In this document: positions 33,067 to 40,725 of the stretch, in pieces
How positions within the stretch are numbered: position 1 is the first letter of the stretch
Layout: each line of letters begins with the position of its first letter
From: Actinoplanes sp. NBRC 103695
GTDB lineage: Bacteria; Actinomycetota; Actinomycetes; Mycobacteriales; Micromonosporaceae
Reading direction: 5' to 3'
Assembly (NCBI RefSeq): GCF_030269485.1
Contig: NZ_BSTL01000050.1
Coordinates: 1-44,479 of the forward strand
DNA: 44,479 bases
Notes under the pieces: model-generated
Databases searched by the model: none
Told to the model about the DNA's origin: nothing
The model's input: only the letters and a program-made list of their open reading frames with translations
Program-made: the position numbers and the translations under genes

Positions 33067-35053
33067 TCGCGCCCAGCAGGGTGGATCGGGTGAACGGCTT
33101 CTCGATCAGCATGCTGTTCGCGTCCAGGTTGAGCTGCGGGCCCAGGGACGCCGCGGTGTATCCGGACATGTAGAGCACCGGCAGGTCCGGCTGGTGGGTG
33201 CGCAGCGCGTTCGCCAGCTCCGGGCCGGTCATCGTGGGCATCACCACGTCGGTGATCAGCAGGTCCGGGTGTTCGCCGGCGGCCACCTGGGTCACCGCCG
33301 TGAGCGCGTCCGTGGCGACCGTGATCGTGTAGCCGGCCGGTTCGATCAGCCGCTGCACCAGCTGGGCCACCTCGGGCTGGTCCTCGACGATCAGCACCCG
33401 GCCGATCACCGAGGGCGTGGTCTGCCGGTCCACCGCGGGGGCGGGACGCTCCTCGGCCGCCGGCAGGTAGAGGTGCACCGTGGTGCCCATCCGCGGCTCG
33501 GACTCCAGCATGATGTGCCCGCCGATGCCCTGCACGATGCCGGCCGTGGTGGCCAGGCCCAGCCCGGCCGCGGTGGGGCGGGTGGTGAAGAACGGCTCCA
33601 GCGCCCGTTTCCGGGTCTCGTCGCTCATCCCGACGCCGGTGTCGGTGATGACCATGTGCACCAGCTTGCCGGTCGGCGCGCCCTCGGCGAGCTGCCCCGG
33701 CACCACCACCTCGTTGGTCGCCGCCACTCGCAGCATGCCGCCGCGCAGCATCGCGTCCCGGGCGTTCGCGGCCAGGTTGACCAGGGCCTGCTCGAGCGGC
33801 CCGCGTTCGGCGCGGATCGGCCAGACGTCCGGCCCGAAGGCCAGGTCCAGGCCGATGTGCTCGCCCAGCGTGCGGGAGAACAGGCTCTGCACGTCGGTGA
33901 GCAGGTCCGGGATGGGGATGATCTCGGGACGGTTCCCCTCGGTACGCCCGAAGGCGAGCAGCTGATGCGTCAGGCTGCGCCCGGTGTTCACCGCGGCCAT
34001 GATGTCCGTGGCCATCTGGTGCTGGGGCGACCCCTCGGCGGTGGTGGACGCGATCATGTCCGCCGACCCGGCCACCACGGTCAGCAGGTTGTTGAAGTCG
34101 TGCGAGATGCCGCCGATCAGCTGGCCCAGGCTGTCCAGCCGGCGCAGGTGGTCGAGCTGGCGCTTGAGGCCGCGGGCGTCGATGTGGTCGGTGGTGTCGG
34201 TGACCATGCAGACGACGCCGGAGTACTGCCCGGTCTCGTCGGTCAACGGCATCATGCTCATGCGTACGCTGCGGTGCGAGCCGTCCGCGCGGTTCAGCCG
34301 GGTGGCACCGACCGTGGACCGGCCCGCCTTGCACTCGGCCAGCCGGCGGTTCAGCTCCTTCTGCCCGACCACGTCCAGGAAGCCGCGCAACGGCATCCCG
34401 ACCAGCTGGTGCCGGGGCATGCCGAGGACCACGCCGATCGGCTCGTTGGCGTAGGTCGCCACGCCCTCGACGTCCAGCTGCAGGACGCCCTCCGGGATGG
34501 TCTCCAGCACCCGGCGGTACTTCTCCTCGCTGACCTTCAGGCGCTCGCGGGCCTTGGCCGAGGAGAGCGCCAGGCACAGCTCGCCGGTGATGTCCCGGGC
34601 CAGCTCGACCTCCGCCGCGGCGTAGAACGAGCCGACCTCACCGCGGGTCAGGATCAGATAGCCCGCGTACGTGTTGTCGACGATGACCGGGCACAGCACG
34701 GCGGCGTGCACCCCGGTCGAGAACTGCGGGAGCGGCTCCCGTCCGTCCGCGGCGAGCACCACCGGCCGGCGGCTCGCGGCCAGCGTGGTGGAGAATTCGT
34801 CCTCCGGCAGCCGGCCCTGCTGGTCCAGCGCCCGTTGCAGGGCGGCGGAGCGTTCCACATCCGGGTGGTGGAACGTGAGGGCCTCGTAGTGCCCGTCGTC
34901 GCCGAGCAGTTGAACGCCGGCGCCGTCACCGATCATGTCGGCCGCGGCGCGGGCGGCGGTGGCCTGCACCTCGGCGACATCCTCGGCCGCCCGGCTCAAT
35001 GCCAGCGCAAGGTCGGCCAGCGCGTACCGAAGCGGATAAGCCATCACACCCAT
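33002..35053 (-). CDS. Soluble hybrid histidine kinase (GAF-PAS-HisKA-HATPase-REC)
   Basis: A 683-residue kinase without membrane helices. It has a GAF-like sensor (~15-165), a PAS domain (~174-290, EEKYRRVLETIPEGVLQLD), phospho-acceptor His318 in GGISHDFNNLLTVV, an ATPase domain with N box LVNLAANARDAM and G boxes TDTGVGMS and AAGLGLATTAG, and a C-terminal receiver (~553-675) with D602 (LLITDVVMP) and Lys in EKPFT. The layout matches PAS-hybrid kinases that pass phosphate intramolecularly. No output regulator is adjacent. The 3' end overlaps Roadblock gene 4 tail to tail by 65 bases, so converging transcription may couple their expression inversely. Confidence 0.92.
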   Translation of the reverse strand: MGVMAYPLRYALADLALALSRAAEDVAEVQATAARAAADMIGDGAGVQLLGDDGHYEALTFHHPDVERSAALQRALDQQGRLPEDEFSTTLAASRRPVVLAADGREPLPQFSTGVHAAVLCPVIVDNTYAGYLILTRGEVGSFYAAAEVELARDITGELCLALSSAKARERLKVSEEKYRRVLETIPEGVLQLDVEGVATYANEPIGVVLGMPRHQLVGMPLRGFLDVVGQKELNRRLAECKAGRSTVGATRLNRADGSHRSVRMSMMPLTDETGQYSGVVCMVTDTTDHIDARGLKRQLDHLRRLDSLGQLIGGISHDFNNLLTVVAGSADMIASTTAEGSPQHQMATDIMAAVNTGRSLTHQLLAFGRTEGNRPEIIPIPDLLTDVQSLFSRTLGEHIGLDLAFGPDVWPIRAERGPLEQALVNLAANARDAMLRGGMLRVAATNEVVVPGQLAEGAPTGKLVHMVITDTGVGMSDETRKRALEPFFTTRPTAAGLGLATTAGIVQGIGGHIMLESEPRMGTTVHLYLPAAEERPAPAVDRQTTPSVIGRVLIVEDQPEVAQLVQRLIEPAGYTITVATDALTAVTQVAAGEHPDLLITDVVMPTMTGPELANALRTHQPDLPVLYMSGYTAASLGPQLNLDANSMLIEKPFTRSTLLGAIKSLCGPQPPREASHPHPGQS

Positions 35054-35274
35054 GCCGACATGATCCGGTGTATCGCCCTTCGACGCGGGCGGTTCGGGCG
35101 GAAAAGCAACCTTTCGGCCAGGGGCCTGGTGAACGAACGAGCGGGTTCGGCGCTGGTGACGGGTGTCGCGGGACTCCTACGCCATGGGCGAACTCCGGCA
35201 TGCCGGGTTGGCAGTTGATCCGGACAAACAGCAGGATCTCTGGGCGAATGAGGCGGCTGGAAGGAACCTGACGG

Positions 35275-36966
35275 GTGGATGAGGATCCCAGAAGCTCCGG
35301 CGGCGTGCGCCAGGAGCCGGACGGCGCGCACACGGTCGATCTGAGCGGAAGGTGCGTCGGCAGCTCGTACATCCTCGTCAAGCCCATCGGGCAGGGCGCC
35401 ACCGGCACCGTGTGGCGGGGCGTGGACCGGGCCTCCGGCGAGCCGGTCGCGGTGAAACTGCTGCACGAGAGCCTGCTGCGGCAGCCCAAGCTGGTCACCC
35501 GCTTCGTGCAGGAGCGGACGATCCTGCTGATGCTGCGGCACCGCAACGTGGTCCGGGTCCGCGACCTGTTCAGCGTCGGCGAGTCCCTCGGCCTGGTGAT
35601 GGACCTGGTGGCCGGCGGCAGCCTGCGCGACCACCTGCGCGAACACCACACGATCGCGGCCGGCGAGGCGGCCCGGCTGGCCGGTCAGCTGGCCGCCGCC
35701 CTGGCCGAGGCGCACGGCCTGAACGTCGTGCACCGCGACCTCAAGCCGGACAACATCCTGCTGCAGACCGAGAACGGACGGCTGGAGACCCGGCTGACCG
35801 ACTTCGGCATCGCCCGGGTGCTGACCATGCCGTCGATCACCACGCCGAACGCCGTGGTCGGCACCCCGCACTACATGTCGCCGGAGGCCTTCCACGGCTC
35901 GGCGGCCAGCCCGGCCGCCGACATCTACGCGCTCGGCATCGTGCTCTACGAGATGGTCACCGGCCGCCCGCCCTACCACGGCGACTCGGTGCACGAGCTG
36001 ATGCAGCGGCACCTGCAGGGCGATCTGGACCGCCCGGGCGGCGTACCGGAGAAGCTCTGGACCGTGATCACCTCCTGCCTCGAGCAGAAGCCGCGGCTGC
36101 GCCCCACCGCCGAGGAACTGGTCAGCGAGCTCGCCGACGTCGCCCGTGCGGTGTCCGCCGCGCCCCGGCTCCCCGCGCCGGCGGTCCTGCCGCAGCAGCC
36201 CCACCCGAGCTCGCCCCCGTTGAGCGTGGTGCCGGTCCCGCGCGTCCCGAAGCGACCGCACAACAAGGCGCGCAGCTGGCGGTGGGCGCGCCCGGGCACG
36301 GTGCTGACCGTCATCGCCGCCACCATGCTCGCGTCCGGTGTCGCCACCACCGCCTGGCACGTCACCCGCTCCGGCGCCGACCCGGCGGACGTCCGGGTGA
36401 TCGCCGCGCAGCCGGCCCCGGCGCAGAGCCGGACGGCACCGGCCGCGGATGCCGCGCCGGCGGCCACGACCGCGCCGCGGGGAAAGGCCGAGGTGGTCGA
36501 TCGGGCGGTTCCGGCGCCGTCCGAGGACAAACCCGATCGGGTACGCCCGGCCGTCCCCAAGCCGTCCGCCACCCGGCAGTCCGCGACCCTCCGGCGGCAG
36601 CCGGAGGCCCGCCCGTACGGACCGTGGGCCTGCCGCCAGGTCGTCGCGCTGGACATGAGCAACCCGCTGGTCGCCAAGCCGTGCCAGTCGACCGGCAAGG
36701 ACGTGCAGATGAGAGCCGTGCTCACGGCACGCGCCGGTGGCCACGCCACGGTCTCCCTCGCCCTGCAGGAGAACGGCCGCACCGTCGCCGGTCCGTACAC
36801 CTGCTCGAACTTGATCTTCACCGAGGACGGCACGACCCGGGAGTGCGGGCCGCGCACCGCCCCCGCCGTCCGGGGGCATCGCTACACGGTGCGCATGAGC
36901 TGGTCGTTCTCCCGGCAGGGCAGAGTGAACAACGGCCAGGCTTCCGGAGAAGGGTTCACGTTCTGA
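35275..36966 (+). CDS. Membrane-anchored Ser/Thr protein kinase
   Basis: A 563-residue Hanks-type kinase. The Gly loop is GQGATGTVW (39-47), the ATP lysine K61 (VAVKLL), the catalytic HRDLKPDN (D155), the metal-binding DFG (D176), and the activation segment ends GTPHYMSPEA. One membrane helix follows at ~341-362, then an Ala/Pro-rich linker and an exported ~110-residue domain with two Cys pairs (WACRQVV, KPCQST, YTCSNL, RECGPR), not a PASTA repeat. GTG 35275 has GGAAGGA upstream. The exported domain probably senses an envelope signal. It is followed 24 bases later by the L,D-transpeptidase-like gene, hinting at a cell-wall role. The ~220 bases before it, divergent to the histidine kinase, hold no gene. 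Confidence 0.93.
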   Translation: MDEDPRSSGGVRQEPDGAHTVDLSGRCVGSSYILVKPIGQGATGTVWRGVDRASGEPVAVKLLHESLLRQPKLVTRFVQERTILLMLRHRNVVRVRDLFSVGESLGLVMDLVAGGSLRDHLREHHTIAAGEAARLAGQLAAALAEAHGLNVVHRDLKPDNILLQTENGRLETRLTDFGIARVLTMPSITTPNAVVGTPHYMSPEAFHGSAASPAADIYALGIVLYEMVTGRPPYHGDSVHELMQRHLQGDLDRPGGVPEKLWTVITSCLEQKPRLRPTAEELVSELADVARAVSAAPRLPAPAVLPQQPHPSSPPLSVVPVPRVPKRPHNKARSWRWARPGTVLTVIAATMLASGVATTAWHVTRSGADPADVRVIAAQPAPAQSRTAPAADAAPAATTAPRGKAEVVDRAVPAPSEDKPDRVRPAVPKPSATRQSATLRRQPEARPYGPWACRQVVALDMSNPLVAKPCQSTGKDVQMRAVLTARAGGHATVSLALQENGRTVAGPYTCSNLIFTEDGTTRECGPRTAPAVRGHRYTVRMSWSFSRQGRVNNGQASGEGFTF

Positions 36967-36978
36967 GTCCGCGGCCGG

Positions 36979-36984
36979 TAGGGT
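36979..36984 (+). promoter_or_regulatory. -10 box for leaderless transpeptidase gene
   Basis: TAGGGT followed by six bases and GTG 36991, the same arrangement as before the PRPP-synthetase-like and nuclease-pseudokinase genes. Confidence 0.5.
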
Positions 36985-36990
36985 GCGGCC

Positions 36991-37770
36991 GTGGTGAAGA
37001 AGTCACTCGTCGTGGCCGCTGCCGCCGTGGTGCTCGTGGCCGCGGGCGCCGTCGTGACCCAGCAGGCCTTCGCCGACGAGGTGCCGGTCTACCACCCGAC
37101 CAGGCTGGCGCATGTCGGTGACGCGAAACAGCTGATCGTGGTGACCGGGGTGTCGATCCCGTCGACCTACGCCACGCTGCGCACCTACCAGCTCGGCGCG
37201 AACGGCACGTGGTCCGAGCGGTACCCGGCGATGGCCGCCCGCAACGGGTACGCCGGCTGGGCCTGGTACACCGTCCGCAAGCAGGACACCGGCACGACCC
37301 CGGCCGGCACGTTCCCGATCACCTGGACGTTCGGCGTCAAGGCCAACCCCGGCACCAAGATGTACTACCGCAAGGTCGACGGCAACGACTACTGGGTCGG
37401 CGACAACAAGGACGCCAAGACCTACAACCTGTTCCAGCCCACGGTCTCGGCCAAGCGCACCTGGCGGACCGGCGAGGGCGAGCGGCTCGCCGCCTACCCC
37501 GTCCAGTACGAGTACGCCGCGATGATCGACTTCAATCGCCCGCCGGCGTCGTCGCTCACCTGGAACGCGAGGCTGGGGGAGTACACCACCAACCGCCCGG
37601 CCGACGTCCGCCGCGGGTCGGCGATCTTCCTGCACGTCAACGGCAAGGGCTCCACGGCCGGCTGCGTCTCGGTCGCCCGCGCCGACATGATCAGGGTCCT
37701 GCAGTGGCTGGACCCGGCCCTGAAGCCGCGCATCGTGATGGCGCCCGAAGGCAGCATCGGCAAGGCCTGA
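36991..37770 (+). CDS. Secreted L,D-transpeptidase-like (YkuD) protein
   Basis: A 259-residue exported protein. A signal peptide (MVKKSLVVAAAAVVLVAAGA, cleaved after about AFA-D) precedes a catalytic domain with the YkuD-type end motif H215-V-N-G ... STAGC225VSV, carrying the active Cys. Such enzymes make 3-3 cross-links in peptidoglycan or anchor proteins to it. The DTGTTPAGTFPITW segment is also typical. The start at GTG 36991 is supported by the -10 box six bases upstream. It lies just after the Ser/Thr kinase gene, which may regulate cell-wall work. Confidence 0.88.
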   Translation: MVKKSLVVAAAAVVLVAAGAVVTQQAFADEVPVYHPTRLAHVGDAKQLIVVTGVSIPSTYATLRTYQLGANGTWSERYPAMAARNGYAGWAWYTVRKQDTGTTPAGTFPITWTFGVKANPGTKMYYRKVDGNDYWVGDNKDAKTYNLFQPTVSAKRTWRTGEGERLAAYPVQYEYAAMIDFNRPPASSLTWNARLGEYTTNRPADVRRGSAIFLHVNGKGSTAGCVSVARADMIRVLQWLDPALKPRIVMAPEGSIGKA

Positions 37771-37813
37771 AATACATTCGACGGGCGTCGCGTTACGACC
37801 TACCGTGATCACC

Positions 37814-37888
37814 ATGTTCGCGCCCGGTCTGCAGCTGCCGCTCCACGCGGCCGCTCCCGCGTGCGATCTCTTCGATACGCGAATCTGA
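37814..37888 (+). CDS. Possible leader peptide (24 aa)
   Basis: An open frame MFAPGLQLPLHAAAPACDLF ending DTRI, followed at once by the 10-bp stem at 37888-37924 and, 138 bases on, by the tuf fragment. An in-frame GTG lies at 37805. There is no clear ribosome site. The ORF-plus-hairpin arrangement recalls attenuator leaders, but this is inference. Confidence 0.3.
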   Translation: MFAPGLQLPLHAAAPACDLFDTRI

Positions 37889-37924
37889 CCCGTCCCCAAG
37901 CGGCAGCAGGACCCGGGGACGGGT
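37888..37924 (+). terminator. Hairpin upstream of tuf fragment
   Basis: ACCCGTCCCC 37888-37897 pairs with GGGGACGGGT 37915-37924, with a 17-base loop. It could end the transpeptidase transcript or act as an attenuator for tuf. Confidence 0.55.
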
Positions 37925-38025
37925 GGCTGCACGCTGTGCGGTTCTGACGCGGACGGAAGTGGCGCCCGTCGCGGCGTACCAAAGAAAGCCTTTCGTTTTC
38001 TCGCATCCAGTGAGGACACATTTCC

Positions 38026-38118
38026 ATGGCCAAGAGCCAATTCGTGCGCACCAAGCCGCACCTGAACATCGGCACGATGGGACACGTCGACCACGGGAAG
38101 CCCACACCCGAAATGTGA
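38026..38118 (+). pseudogene. tuf: 5' fragment of an EF-Tu gene (tuf)
   Basis: From ATG 38026 the frame reads MAKSQFVRTKPHLNIGTMGH then VDHGK, an unmistakable EF-Tu N-terminus up to the Lys of the P-loop GHVDHGK. It then breaks: PTPEM and stop instead of TTLTAAI. So about 25 of ~397 residues remain. The junction is at ~38100. Everything to its right differs in gene content and codon style from the region to its left, so the break probably marks the left end of an inserted or rearranged segment. The genome must hold another intact tuf. Confidence 0.85.
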
Positions 38119-38211
38119 CACTCATTAAACGGTGGTGTGCGTCCGGCTCGGCCTGGGGTGCCTTGAGCGGGTTCTTCAATCCCGCTGTCGGCGTCCAGCG
38201 AGGCTCACCGT

Positions 38212-38256
38212 AGCCGGTCAGGGGGTCATGCTCCTCTGCCTGACGGATTAGCGGCT
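38212..38256 (-). terminator. Nested hairpin after the orphan gene
   Basis: AGCCG 38212-38216 pairs with CGGCT 38252-38256 and GTCAGG 38217-38222 with CCTGAC 38239-38244. It lies just past the stop of the minus-strand gene at 38261. Another small stem, AGCGGG/CCCGCT, is at 38166-38186. The rest of 38119-38260 shows nothing recognisable. Confidence 0.45.
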
Positions 38257-38260
38257 AGCC

Positions 38261-38827
38261 CTACCTGGCGCGTAGTCGTCCGGCCGCGGCCAGCTGCCGC
38301 ATATATGGCGGCCAGTCTGCGACTAATTGCTGCTCCAGCACCTGATGCACGAGCTGCCGCTCCTGCGTCGAGACTCGTTCCGGCGGCGCGCCGTTGGTGA
38401 AGTGCAAGGTCACGCCTTCCCTACTGGCATCACAGATGATTACGTGAGCGCGCTGCGTGATCGTCAGGTACATCAACGGGGTGGACGACTGGCGACCGAG
38501 CAAGAACGCGAGCGCGCCTTCGTAGCCGGTGCCACGAGCCGCCCAGCTGCTGCCGCGCTGATCGAGCCACTTCGTCAGATCACTTAAGAAGACGACTCGA
38601 CCACCACTCATCCGCTGGTATGCATCGGCCATGGCCAGCACGTCACCAACATCGCGCGGCAGTGACGTATCCCGGGTAACCAGTGGCGGTGCGATCGCCG
38701 CCACGGCCTCCCGAGCCGGCTCCTGCCCAGCCGGCCACGGAAGACCGAAGACTAGCCAGTAAGGCGGTTGCGCCAGCTGAGGAGAAAGATCGAGCTGTCC
38801 CGTCATGAGATCATCCATACCAGGCAC
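38261..38827 (-). CDS. Orphan protein of the accessory region
   Basis: A 188-residue protein with no family I recognise. It is soluble, without signal peptide or membrane helix, and has a plausible alpha/beta pattern (GGRVVFLSDLTKWLDQRG, PLMYLTITQRAHVIICDASR, GVTLHFTNGAPPERVSTQER). Starts at GTG 38827 or ATG 38818 are both possible. It lies between the tuf break and the integrase remnant, in opposite orientation to the helicase operon. Its codon use is less strictly G/C-ending than genes left of 38 kb, in keeping with transfer. Confidence 0.6.
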   Translation of the reverse strand: MPGMDDLMTGQLDLSPQLAQPPYWLVFGLPWPAGQEPAREAVAAIAPPLVTRDTSLPRDVGDVLAMADAYQRMSGGRVVFLSDLTKWLDQRGSSWAARGTGYEGALAFLLGRQSSTPLMYLTITQRAHVIICDASREGVTLHFTNGAPPERVSTQERQLVHQVLEQQLVADWPPYMRQLAAAGRLRAR

Positions 38828-38856
38828 GGCGCTTCAGGCGCTGCCCCGCATCAGCA

Positions 38857-39045
38857 TCAAAGCATCCGAACCGACAGGGTTAAGCCGCCTCCAACCCTTC
38901 GTCCGAGCTGAGCCGTCGACTCCGCAGCACGCTTCGCCTGGTCGGGCAGCACGGCGGTGAAGTTATCGGCGGCGACCACATAGCTGGTGTGCCCGAGCAT
39001 GTCCTGCACGGTCTTCAACTCTATGCCCGTGGCCAGAGCCAGGGC
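38857..39045 (-). pseudogene. Tyrosine recombinase C-terminal remnant
   Basis: The minus-strand frame ending at 38857 reads ALALATGIELKTVQDMLGHT, then SYVVAADNFTAVLPDQAKRAAEST. This matches the last ~60 residues of actinobacterial phage-type integrases, in which LGH carries the conserved His and the family has SSxVxTADxYTxVLP. The catalytic Tyr is changed to Phe (DNFTAV), and the upstream Arg/HDLRH part is absent: residues before it (PRWAEFVEFCASR) look like another protein. So it is dead and probably the relic of the element that brought this region. Confidence 0.75.
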
Positions 39046-39141
39046 ACACCTAGAGGCGCAGAACTCGACGAACTCGGCCCAGCGCGGGCTTCCGGCCGCC
39101 CGCCGGATTGAGTAGTAGTAGTGGTGTGTGGCTCAAGGTGG

Positions 39142-39171
39142 TTGCCTTGACGAGGAACGTCAAACTAGGGT
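39142..39171 (+). promoter_or_regulatory. Promoter of the nuclease-pseudokinase operon
   Basis: TTGCCT (39142-39147), an 18-base spacer, and TAGGGT (39166-39171), six bases before ATG 39178. The spacing predicts a leaderless transcript starting at the ATG; there is no ribosome binding site. Confidence 0.55.
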
Positions 39172-39177
39172 TTCCCG

Positions 39178-40725
39178 ATGGCGTCGGCGGGTGTCGATAT
39201 GTTCTTCGATGATCGCAATACCGCCCGGCAGACCCGGGGCCGGTTTCGTTACCAGGACGAATGCGTTGCCCTGCGGTGCGTCGCCAATCTGGTGTCCGAG
39301 GATGTCACGGCCGTGGTGGTCGAGTGGTCAACGGATTACCTTGCCCTGCTGGCGGACGGATCCAGCGAGCTCGTCTCGGTCAAGCACCGGGAGCCGGGCA
39401 CCGGTGAATGGACCTCCGGCGAACTCAGGAAACCGCTTCGTGACCTGTATCGAACGTGGCGTGAGATGCCGGCGCAGTGCCGCTGCGCCTTTGCTTCCAG
39501 TGCGGCGGCCACGACGAAAGCCAGCGGCGACGTAAGACGAGATCTCGCGGCGATCCTCGGTGTGGACGCGGCGAACGCAGATGCTTTCGGGCGGGCGTTG
39601 TCGTTGCCGGACCCACCGTTGCCGAGGCGATCGGAGATCACCGCGGTGGGAATCAGAGACATGGCCGGGGTTCTGGCGTTGCTGGACCGCGACCCCCGCT
39701 ACGCCGAGAAGTGTTACCTGGCGTTGGTTGCCCGGGTTGCCGCCGTCGCCGTGGAGGAGCCGGACAGCCCGGAGGAGCGGATCGCCCGGCTGGCGGGCTC
39801 ACTGCGCGCCATCAGTGAGCGGAAGCGGCCCCGGCAGTCCGACCTGACCCTGCACATCGCCGACCTCCGGGAACTGGTGCTCTTCACCGAGGCCGAATAC
39901 GCACGGCGTGAGCCTCGGCGCATCCGAGCGGCCGTGGAGCCACGGGTGTCCGGTCCGCCGCGGGTGAAGGTCGGCGCCGATAGCTTTGTCCTGACCGGGG
40001 ACGCCGAAGTCGAGGAAGGCGCTGATAAATCCTTTCGAGTGGTACGCGCTCAGGCCCGCCAGGTGAACGGCCGCGAACGTGACGTGTGGCTTACTCGGCT
40101 GGAGGTCGGACGGGCAAGCGCGACCGCCGAACGACGACGCACGGAACTGGCGGCCGAGGCCGAACTGCAGGAGGCTGTCTCGGGCTTGCCCGCCGTGGCG
40201 GCGCGAGATCGGGATGCGTTCGCCACGATGCTGCCGGGAAGACCCCTAGCGGCGTTGTATGGGCGTCCGCCGTACCCACGAATTGCCTTGGACGCGCTCG
40301 TTAATGCCTTGCCGGCGGTAGTTCGCACGCTGTCGGCTCTGCACGCGGCCGGCAAGGCGCACCGCGCGCTGCGGCCGGCCGCCCTGCTCGGCGATCGTGG
40401 CCGCCTCTGGCTGCGGGACACCGGATTGGCTGTCCTGGAACCGGCTGCCGGGGAAGGGCCTGCCGATTACCGGGCGCCCGAGCAGGAACGGCCGCTGTTG
40501 AACGCGCCCGGGCCGGCTACTGATCTCTATCAATTTGCGGCGGTGCTGTTTCACCTGGCAACCGGGCAGCTGCCGGGCCCGCACCCGCCTCCGCCGTCAT
40601 TACTTCGGGACGACCTGACGCCGGCCTGGGACGCCGTGCTGATGAGCGCCTTGTCCGAACCTCAGGACCAGCGGCCCTCCTGGGATGAATTCATGGCCGG
40701 GCTACGCGACGGTGGATCGATGTGA
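39178..40725 (+). CDS. Predicted DUF4297/Cap4-like nuclease fused to a pseudokinase
   Basis: A 515-residue protein. The N-terminal ~100 residues (FRYQDECVALRCVANLV, then E49-x3-D53 in VVVEWSTDYLALL and K69 in ELVSVKH) fit a PD-(D/E)xK nuclease of the DUF4297/Cap4 kind. Residues ~265-510 follow a protein kinase fold but lack its catalytic residues: the ATP-Lys position is Thr (DVWLTRL), HRDLKPxN is HRALRPAALL (Asp to Ala397), while DTG (D414), DYRAPEQ and DLYQFAAVLFHLATGQLP keep the shape. So it is a nuclease with a pseudokinase regulatory or binding module. It heads a three-gene operon and its last codon overlaps the helicase start. Nuclease activity and a defence role are inference. Confidence 0.7.
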   Translation: MASAGVDMFFDDRNTARQTRGRFRYQDECVALRCVANLVSEDVTAVVVEWSTDYLALLADGSSELVSVKHREPGTGEWTSGELRKPLRDLYRTWREMPAQCRCAFASSAAATTKASGDVRRDLAAILGVDAANADAFGRALSLPDPPLPRRSEITAVGIRDMAGVLALLDRDPRYAEKCYLALVARVAAVAVEEPDSPEERIARLAGSLRAISERKRPRQSDLTLHIADLRELVLFTEAEYARREPRRIRAAVEPRVSGPPRVKVGADSFVLTGDAEVEEGADKSFRVVRAQARQVNGRERDVWLTRLEVGRASATAERRRTELAAEAELQEAVSGLPAVAARDRDAFATMLPGRPLAALYGRPPYPRIALDALVNALPAVVRTLSALHAAGKAHRALRPAALLGDRGRLWLRDTGLAVLEPAAGEGPADYRAPEQERPLLNAPGPATDLYQFAAVLFHLATGQLPGPHPPPPSLLRDDLTPAWDAVLMSALSEPQDQRPSWDEFMAGLRDGGSM

